Source: RGIG6353 sp964558655
Lineage (GTDB): Bacteria; Bacillota; Clostridia; Oscillospirales; SIG627
Direction: 5' to 3'
Assembly: GCA_964558655.1 (NCBI GenBank)
Contig: CAZLEX010000007.1
Span: forward strand, 1 to 58,063
Length of the DNA stretch: 58,063 bases
Made by a program: the position numbers and the translations under genes. Positions 52,780-58,063 of the stretch are shown one piece after another (the stretch's first letter is position 1; each line of letters starts with the position of its first letter). Under the pieces are notes generated by a model. That model did not search any database. It had not been told where the DNA came from and saw nothing but the letters and a program-made list of their open reading frames with translations.

Positions 52780-53979
52780 TCAGTTTGTATAATTGTCAAA
52801 ATATCCCTGTACCAAAACGACCGGTGTACCCTTGTCTCCCGAACCGCTGGTAAGGTCACATAATGAACCTATAAGGTCGGTGAGCTGTCTGGGAGTGGTT
52901 CCCTGAGACGCCATATTGCCTACAAGATTTGCATCTTTCTCACGGATACTCTTCGATATTGCCTCACGAAGAGCCTCTCCCGAAAGGTCTTTGTAATCGT
53001 TGTCGGCAAGGTATTTGAGTTTGAGTTCGTTAGGCGTTCCGATAAGTCCGTCGGTATGTGCGGGAGATACTACCGGATCGGCAAGCTCCCAAATTTTCCC
53101 CTGAGGGTCCTTGAAAGCACCGTCTCCGTAAACCATTACTTCCATGTGTTTTCCGGTCTGCTCAAGCAGTCTCTTCTGAATGTCGAGAACAAGGTCGCGG
53201 CAGTCTCTCGGGAAGAGTTTTACCTTATCTTCCGTCGACTTGTTTGAACCCAAAAGTCCGTATTTTTCGTTGTATCCTCTTCCGTTATCGGAAGAGGTCA
53301 TTATGTCGTCAAGTCCCAAAACTATCTTTGCTCCGGCAGCCTTGAGGATTCTCTTTGTGCGTGCTCTCGTGTGAATGTCACAGGTGAGAACCTTATCGGT
53401 ATAAGCGAGAATCGCACGGGGCTGATTTGCGAAAATTATTTCGACTTCGGCACCCATCTCACGAATGAGAGAGGCATAATAGTCAACATAATCAACTCCC
53501 GTAAACTCGTGACGGTTCTCGTGAAAGAGTTCACGGTAACGCTCAAGCGTAAGTATATCCGAATAGGGATTAACTCCTGCGGCGTCTATTTTGTCGAGAC
53601 TCACAAGCTCGTTTCCGACCTCATCGGAAGGATAGCTGAGCATAAGCACGACCTTTTTCACGCCCTTTGCAATTCCCCTCAGGCATATTGCAAAGCGATT
53701 TCTCGACAGTATCGGGAATATTACGCCCACCGTTCCGCCGCCGAATTTCGCCTTTACATCTTCGGCAATATCGTCAACGGACGCATAGTTTCCCTGCACC
53801 CTTGCGACGACCGACTCCGTGACGGCAACGACATCTCTGTCATGAAGTGCGAAATTCTCCGACTTCGCCGCCTCGACAACGCTCTCGCAAACTAAAGACG
53901 CAAGATCGTCTCCCTCGCGGAAAATGGGACATCTGATACCTCTGGAAACCGTGCCGACTCTTCTTTCGTTATTTGCCAT
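52780..53979 (-). CDS. CofE-like (F420-0:L-glutamate ligase family) protein
   Basis: 399 residues, start with GAGGGGAT. The first half resembles the CofE ligase family (DRDVVAVTESVVARVQGNYAS, ILSRNRFAICLRGIAKGVKKVVLMLSYPSDEVGNEL). The second half is longer than true CofE (~250 residues) and contains MVYGDGAFKDPQGKIWELADPVVSP, ELKLKYLADND and LVGNMASQGTTPRQLTDLIG. No other F420 gene is seen and Clostridia generally do not make F420, so another gamma-glutamyl or amide ligase reaction is likely. Monocistronic, with its own promoter and terminator. Confidence 0.75.
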   Translation of the reverse strand: MANNERRVGTVSRGIRCPIFREGDDLASLVCESVVEAAKSENFALHDRDVVAVTESVVARVQGNYASVDDIAEDVKAKFGGGTVGVIFPILSRNRFAICLRGIAKGVKKVVLMLSYPSDEVGNELVSLDKIDAAGVNPYSDILTLERYRELFHENRHEFTGVDYVDYYASLIREMGAEVEIIFANQPRAILAYTDKVLTCDIHTRARTKRILKAAGAKIVLGLDDIMTSSDNGRGYNEKYGLLGSNKSTEDKVKLFPRDCRDLVLDIQKRLLEQTGKHMEVMVYGDGAFKDPQGKIWELADPVVSPAHTDGLIGTPNELKLKYLADNDYKDLSGEALREAISKSIREKDANLVGNMASQGTTPRQLTDLIGSLCDLTSGSGDKGTPVVLVQGYFDNYTN

Positions 53980-54018
53980 TTTTAATCCCCTCTTTTTTAT
54001 AGAATCTTTAACAGGGGT

Positions 54019-54047
54019 ATTTTAGCATATTTTTTTCTCAATATCAA
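54019..54047 (-). promoter_or_regulatory. Promoter of the CofE-like gene
   Basis: TTGATA (54042-54047) and TAAAAT (54019-54024) on the minus strand, spacing 17, about 40 bp from the start. Confidence 0.65.
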
Positions 54048-54085
54048 TATTTTTCAACAAAATTTCTGTCCGATTTTTAAAAAAA

Positions 54086-56086
54086 TCACCCCTGCGGAAT
54101 TTCGTTTACCTCATCTCCCGCAATATACTCATCGCTCTGAGAGAAAATAACCCTTTTTCCGTTGGTCTGCTTGACCTCTATACTGTCTCCGTAAATTATT
54201 TCGGCTTTGGGGACATACAGAAGCTCGCCGCTTAGATATTCGGTCGTGTCAAACGCTTCGCCGTTAATGTAAACCCGTGAATATTCGGTAAACTCCTCTC
54301 CCGAAATATAAGCTCCGTTTCCGGTATTCTTTACCGCCGTTATCTGCGGTGTGCAGACACCGTATTTTATATCGGTGGGTTCATAATCGGTGTTTGTTTT
54401 GGAACCGTAAAGCATATCGTATTGGAGAAGCTCAAGGTATTTCATGTAATCGGGGCTGTCCGAACAGTTCTGATGAAGCTTTGTTATAAGGCCGTTGTTC
54501 ATTCCCAAAATCTCCATGATATACGCCGAAAGTTCCCACGACTGCAAATCTTCTCCCGAAACATCTCCTATATCGTAATTTGACCAGATTATGTATTCGG
54601 TATGATATATGTCGCCGTCGGTAAGGTCGTCGTTCGTCAAGGCAAAATAAGGAATATGGTCGCCGTAAATGACAAGCACCGTCTCCTCTTCCCTCTCTTC
54701 AAGTGAAAGCACAAGCTCCTTCACAAACTCGTCGACTTCCTCAAGCTGTGAAGCGTAATATTCGAGAGCTCCCTCCGAAAGAGTTGCCGGAGCGTCGTCC
54801 GAGAGGGTGCACTTCACTCCCGTCTCTTCGTCTTCGGGATAAGAACCGTGCGACTGTACGGATATGGCAAAAACAAAATCACTGTTTTCGGTGGAATCCA
54901 TCACCTTGTTTATTTCGTCGGTCAGGACTTCGTCGCACGCCCACCCGACAGGGTTGGTCTCAACGCCGTCCATAAGTTCAAGACAGGTGAAAGTGTCAAA
55001 GCCCAAATTTGCGAAAACATGGGCACGGTCGTAAAAAAGCCCGTAATGATTGTGCACGGCATGTGTTGTATATCCGTTTTCGGCAAGATTGTAAGCTAAA
55101 GACTCGCAGGCACTTTTCTGAAGTACGGTTTTGTACGGATACTCGCCCAGCCCGAAAAAGTCAAGGTTCATTCCCGTAAGCACTTCAAATTCGACATTCA
55201 CCGTACCCGCACCGACGCATGGCACCGTGAGATATCCGTGAGGATACTCTTCTTTCAGCCAATTCACAAAAGGCGTCGGATCTTCGGAAAAAGACGCTTC
55301 TTTTATTCTCGAAACATCAATGAAACTTTCAAGCTGCAGAAAAATCACATTCGGAGTTTTCTCCGGCACAAGATCGTCCTGCGAGAGTATATTCCCGAGT
55401 ACCCTGTTCATTTCCTCTTCGGAATAGTCGGCGGGAGTGCTTATTCCCATGCCGAAACTGTTTAAAAAGCAATAAAAGAAACCGTAATCTGAATAGGACT
55501 CGGCAAGCGATGTGAAACGGCGGGACAAAACTCCGCTGTTCAAAAAGAGAAAGAGAGACAGTGCACCTACCGCCAAACAGGTCAGAAACGATATGACGGC
55601 TTTTTTCACGCATCTTTTCAGAACCGAGCACTTTCTGTAAACCGCAACAAGTCCCCACGCAATTAACAGTGCCGCCACCGCAACAAGCAGTATCTCATAG
55701 AGCTTGAAATACATATTGACAACGCCGAACACACTCCCTAACTTTACAAAGTCGTTTGAAGAAACGGGCATGGCACGGTAGGTTAAAGCAATTCCGTTTG
55801 AAACACTCAAAATCACAAAAGGCAGCGATATCATAAGCAGTGCGAACAAACGCCTTTTAAAAAGCATTGACAGCAAAAGCGGTACAAGCACTATAAGAAA
55901 ATTAAAGAAAAAAGCTCCCGGTGACCTAACACCGAAGAGCACTGCTTTCCAAAGAGAATGACGGGAAAGAGCTTCGGCGGCAAAGTTTAGCAAAAAGGCC
56001 GTGACTATGCAAAACAAGGTCGGAAACTTTTCAAAAAAATAATTTATTCCCTTATATATATTATTCGTTTTTTCAGACAGTTTCAT
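54086..56086 (-). CDS. LtaS-like sulfatase-fold membrane enzyme (lipoteichoic acid synthase family)
   Basis: 666 residues from MKLSEKTN at 56084-56086 with GGAGATAA; a longer in-frame start at 56224 runs through the 5' leader. About five N-terminal membrane helices (to ~residue 215). The extracellular alkaline-phosphatase/sulfatase domain has VIFLQLESF (metal Glu), VGAGTVNVEFEVLTG (catalytic Thr, as in LtaS), HAVHNHYGLFYDR, and VLVIYGDHIPYF (Asp-His). A C-terminal Ig-like segment of ~110 residues is extra compared with LtaS. It would move glycerol-phosphate from phosphatidylglycerol to a glycolipid or other polymer on the cell surface. Confidence 0.88.
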   Translation of the reverse strand: MKLSEKTNNIYKGINYFFEKFPTLFCIVTAFLLNFAAEALSRHSLWKAVLFGVRSPGAFFFNFLIVLVPLLLSMLFKRRLFALLMISLPFVILSVSNGIALTYRAMPVSSNDFVKLGSVFGVVNMYFKLYEILLVAVAALLIAWGLVAVYRKCSVLKRCVKKAVISFLTCLAVGALSLFLFLNSGVLSRRFTSLAESYSDYGFFYCFLNSFGMGISTPADYSEEEMNRVLGNILSQDDLVPEKTPNVIFLQLESFIDVSRIKEASFSEDPTPFVNWLKEEYPHGYLTVPCVGAGTVNVEFEVLTGMNLDFFGLGEYPYKTVLQKSACESLAYNLAENGYTTHAVHNHYGLFYDRAHVFANLGFDTFTCLELMDGVETNPVGWACDEVLTDEINKVMDSTENSDFVFAISVQSHGSYPEDEETGVKCTLSDDAPATLSEGALEYYASQLEEVDEFVKELVLSLEEREEETVLVIYGDHIPYFALTNDDLTDGDIYHTEYIIWSNYDIGDVSGEDLQSWELSAYIMEILGMNNGLITKLHQNCSDSPDYMKYLELLQYDMLYGSKTNTDYEPTDIKYGVCTPQITAVKNTGNGAYISGEEFTEYSRVYINGEAFDTTEYLSGELLYVPKAEIIYGDSIEVKQTNGKRVIFSQSDEYIAGDEVNEIPQG

Positions 56087-56457
56087 TTTATCTCCGACAA
56101 ATCCGTGTGAAAAACGGTTAAATCCTTTTCGGTTTGCAAAAAAATATCCCCTCCGAATTAACGGCAAAGGAGGCAAAAAATTTAAGCGAGACTCTCGGGG
56201 CAATAAACCGTCGGGACAAACCATACGAGAATATTCCCCCTTCGAGATGTACTCAGTATATCACGGATTTCTCCGTTTGTCAATATTTTTTTGATACACA
56301 CCGCCACACTGAAAAATGGGGTAAAAAGCACGAAAAACCTTGATAAATCAAGGGCTTTCGGTACGGCATCTTAATAGACCGCAATACTTGGCTGTTACGA
56401 ACCATTTAGATGCCGGTTTGTTTTATTAAAAAATAATGATAAAATCAGCGCTTTTTG
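56087..56457. other. 371-bp region upstream of the LtaS-like gene
   Basis: It contains a ~160-nt leader, the promoter at 56255-56283, a perfect palindrome CCTTGAT-AA-ATCAAGG (56338-56353) and inverted arms CGGCATCT (56364-56371) / AGATGCCG (56408-56415) with a T-rich tail. No gene is recognised. Confidence 0.65.
56255..56283 (-). promoter_or_regulatory. Promoter of the LtaS-like gene with palindrome in the spacer
   Basis: TTGACA (56278-56283) and TATACT (56255-56260) on the minus strand, spacing 17. The spacer contains ACGGA-GAAA-TCCGT, an inverted repeat well placed for a repressor. Confidence 0.75.
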
Positions 56458-56808
56458 TTATTTTTCAATTTTTTCTTCCCTTCTTGGTTTTTCCTTTGCA
56501 TGTATTTCTCTTACAAGAAAATCATATAGTGCTTCGGGTTCTGTAAGGTCATATTCGACTGTTTTTTCATTTACCGTTTCCGTTACGATATGTTCCACAT
56601 CCTCATAGAGCCACCATCCGATATAATCCTCTTTATCATCGAAAATGTTTTCAAGTACTTTCCGCAGTGCATCCAAACACTTATTTTTACATCCGTACAG
56701 GACATATCCGTCACAGACAAGCTCAAGCCCGTCAGCAACTTTGCTGTCTGTTTCATGTTGTTCTCTTATAAGTTCCAACACTTCGACAAAAAGTTCTTTC
56801 GGTATCAT
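56458..56808 (-). CDS. Hypothetical small acidic protein
   Basis: 116 residues from MIPKELFVEV at 56806-56808 with GGAGGGC; an ATG 21 bases upstream lies inside the previous gene. Helical N-terminus (ELFVEVLELIREQHETDSKVADGLELV), a Cys-containing middle (YGCKNKCLDALRKVL) and an acidic segment (GWWLYEDVEHIVTE, YDLTEPEALYDFLV). The charged Lys/Glu tail is low complexity. Size and acidity recall immunity proteins of polymorphic toxin systems, but no motif proves this. Last gene of the small cluster. Confidence 0.65.
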   Translation of the reverse strand: MIPKELFVEVLELIREQHETDSKVADGLELVCDGYVLYGCKNKCLDALRKVLENIFDDKEDYIGWWLYEDVEHIVTETVNEKTVEYDLTEPEALYDFLVREIHAKEKPRREEKIEK

Positions 56809-56809
56809 A

Positions 56810-57331
56810 TCAGCCCTCCGGTTTTTCACTTAACAGTTTCATGTGTAGCATACAATTTCCCGGATATTTTTCCATAAAAAACTTTTCCTTTCTTATAACT
56901 TCCGCCGCTATCGGTTCTATATCATAACTCTTAAATTTGCGTATTGCTTCTATAAAGTCGATTATATTCGCACCCCAGAGAAGAGCATCGTAATCGTGGT
57001 ATTCCGATATTTCGGTGCTGTAAAACCGACATTTTTCAACCCTGATCGGTTTATCGTAAGAAACATAAAGAATATCATCTTTGTGCATATGGTTGATGCG
57101 ATAATTCGGATAATAAACAATATCTTTAATTTCCTTAACCGATATGTATCCCCGAACCTTATATATCGTTATCGGAATATAGTGTTCGGGCAGATCTTCG
57201 GCAGTGATTTTTGTTCTGTTTTTACCCTTTGCATACAGCCAACCGTTCGGAAGTCTTGTATCGTGAAAACAACTTCGAACACTTGCTTTTTTGATTGTAT
57301 AAAACGGTGCTTTAATCTTCTTTTCGGACAT
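56810..57331 (-). CDS. Hypothetical protein of the right-edge cluster
   Basis: 173 residues from MSEKKIKAPFY at 57329-57331 with GGTGACA; a start 30 bases earlier lacks a site. It overlaps the antitoxin-like gene by 20 bp and ends 1 bp before the next start. Lysine- and tyrosine-rich, with beta-strand pattern around HYIPITIYKVRGYISVKEI, then HMHKDDILYVSYDKPIRVEKC and a helical C-terminus (IDFIEAIRKFKSYDIEP, EVIRKEKFFMEKY). I do not recognise the family. Confidence 0.65.
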   Translation of the reverse strand: MSEKKIKAPFYTIKKASVRSCFHDTRLPNGWLYAKGKNRTKITAEDLPEHYIPITIYKVRGYISVKEIKDIVYYPNYRINHMHKDDILYVSYDKPIRVEKCRFYSTEISEYHDYDALLWGANIIDFIEAIRKFKSYDIEPIAAEVIRKEKFFMEKYPGNCMLHMKLLSEKPEG

Positions 57332-57542
57332 TATTGTCACCAATCTTTTTTGTATAATCATCTGTCAAAACGGTATTGAACCACCTTGCCGGACACAACA
57401 CAAGTTCATCCTTACCGTCATTTGTAATAACAAACCCAATGTCTTCAATATCAACTCTGTCAAGGTACTCATCAAAATTATCTAAAAGTTCCTTTCGGGT
57501 GATGCGAGGCATAAGTTTTGTTGATCTGAGTCCGTTTTCCAT
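57312..57542 (-). CDS. Phd/YefM-like antitoxin candidate
   Basis: 76 residues; ATG 57540-57542 with AGGTGAGG. ITRKELLDNFDEYLDRVDIEDIGFVITNDGKDELVL matches the Phd/YefM N-terminal pattern (quoted in parts: RKELLDNFDEYLDRV, then GFVITNDGKDELVL followed by CPARWF). These proteins bind DNA and block a toxin. No recognisable RelE/Doc/YoeB toxin lies next to it, so an unknown neighbour may be the partner or it may have another use. Confidence 0.65.
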   Translation of the reverse strand: MENGLRSTKLMPRITRKELLDNFDEYLDRVDIEDIGFVITNDGKDELVLCPARWFNTVLTDDYTKKIGDNNVRKED

Positions 57543-57550
57543 ATCCTCAC

Positions 57551-58063
57551 CTACGATACATAAATTATTAATCGGATGTCGCTGTCATCCGGATATCTGT
57601 CATCGAGATTATAATCTAATCCCGAACCGAAAAATCCGTATTCCGAAAAGAAGTTAAGCTGCATTCTTACTCTGTGGGCGATATTTACATAATGGTCATA
57701 CCAATCATCCCATTCACTCCATTCAAACCAACTGTATTTTCTTTTTTCCTTTTCGGACAGTTCGGCATATTCCTCTTCGGTCAGCCATTCACCGATTCCG
57801 TCAATCTCCTGCAATTCAAAACTCGCAATAGTAGGCTTATACACATAACCCGCATATCTTGTATCTCGTTCCGGAAGAATGCGACTTGCAATAACTTTAC
57901 CGAAATTCGCAACCGTCATAAACTGACCGTAGAATTGCTTGTATGTCATTTTGTACCACTCAACCATTGCTTCGTCATCTTGAGGAAACTTTCGGCGGAC
58001 ATCTTCCGATAAGTCATCCGGTCTTCCGTGCATATATGCACCTTCGTCTATTTCTTCGTAAGC
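57551..58063 (-). CDS. Hypothetical protein (partial, N-terminus off the right edge)
   Basis: 170 residues visible. The frame is open to the window edge (AYEEIDEGAY precedes the Met at 58033), so the start is probably outside. Rich in Trp, Tyr, Asp and Glu (YSWFEWSEWDDWYDHYVNIAHRV; GSGLDYNLDDRYPDD). Eight bases separate it from the antitoxin-like gene, so they are co-transcribed. I do not recognise the family. Confidence 0.65.
   Translation of the reverse strand, partial: AYEEIDEGAYMHGRPDDLSEDVRRKFPQDDEAMVEWYKMTYKQFYGQFMTVANFGKVIASRILPERDTRYAGYVYKPTIASFELQEIDGIGEWLTEEEYAELSEKEKRKYSWFEWSEWDDWYDHYVNIAHRVRMQLNFFSEYGFFGSGLDYNLDDRYPDDSDIRLIIYVS

Noticed and set aside
56086..56224. Longer N-terminus for the LtaS-like protein
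   Set aside because: The extra 46 residues are Arg/Pro-rich with no membrane or signal character and lie in the 5' leader; the ATG at 56086 has a good ribosome site and directly precedes the membrane domain.

Overview
The window looks like a metagenome-assembled contig from an anaerobic, spore-forming, monoderm Firmicute of the class Clostridia. The evidence is an S-layer (SLH) protein, a lipoteichoic-acid-synthase-like enzyme, the sporulation gene yunB, a glycyl radical enzyme with its activase, a BadF/HgdC-type dehydratase activase, and the Firmicute housekeeping string priA-def-fmt-(Zn protease)-rsmB-rlmN-prpC-prkC-rsgA joined to ylxM-ffh-rpsP-khpA. A run of 100 Ns (12464-12563) marks a scaffold join inside a tandem repeat. 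No rRNA, tRNA or CRISPR array was seen.

Layout, left to right. (1) 1-8107: a partial sugar-type binding lipoprotein and an Mrp ATPase. Next comes a four-gene minus-strand operon (glycyl radical activase, glycyl radical enzyme, phosphomannose-isomerase-like protein, FGGY kinase), facing an AraC regulator across two back-to-back promoters. (2) 8251-14494: one ~2080-residue SLH surface protein, split only by the assembly gap. (3) 14771-21701: GntR and Xer recombinase genes, then ppa-trkA-trkH (pyrophosphatase plus K+ uptake), a second AraC regulator and yunB. (4) 21741-25340: a TIM-barrel sugar isomerase/epimerase, an orphan phage-type replication protein, a candidate structured RNA, and a creatinase-like M24 protein paired with a sensory-rhodopsin-transducer-family protein. 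(5) 25588-33912: a MarR regulator, a heterodimeric ABC exporter and a two-piece 2-hydroxyacyl-CoA dehydratase activase, all minus strand. (6) 34258-48007: the translation, secretion and Ser/Thr-kinase housekeeping block, all minus strand. (7) 48207-53979: a four-gene operon (E2-like acyltransferase, acyl-CoA synthetase, spermidine-synthase-like protein, EamA transporter) and a lone CofE-like ligase. (8) 54086-58063: an LtaS-like enzyme, then small genes of unknown function with a Phd/YefM-like antitoxin candidate.

The most striking unexplained structure is a dispersed intergenic element of about 130-210 bp. It occurs five times, plus one remnant, in both orientations (14541-14745, 19921-20045, 22719-22854, 25388-25562, 34032-34204, remnant 48054-48104). 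Each full copy has a GC box followed by up to four different palindromes. Other points of interest are the unusual glycyl-radical motif (Arg-Ile-His-Gly-Thr) in a carbohydrate operon, an alternative-pairing RNA candidate at 23508-23634, and the creatinase-like M24 protein that has lost metal ligands. All functional calls come from reading the sequence; no database search was run.
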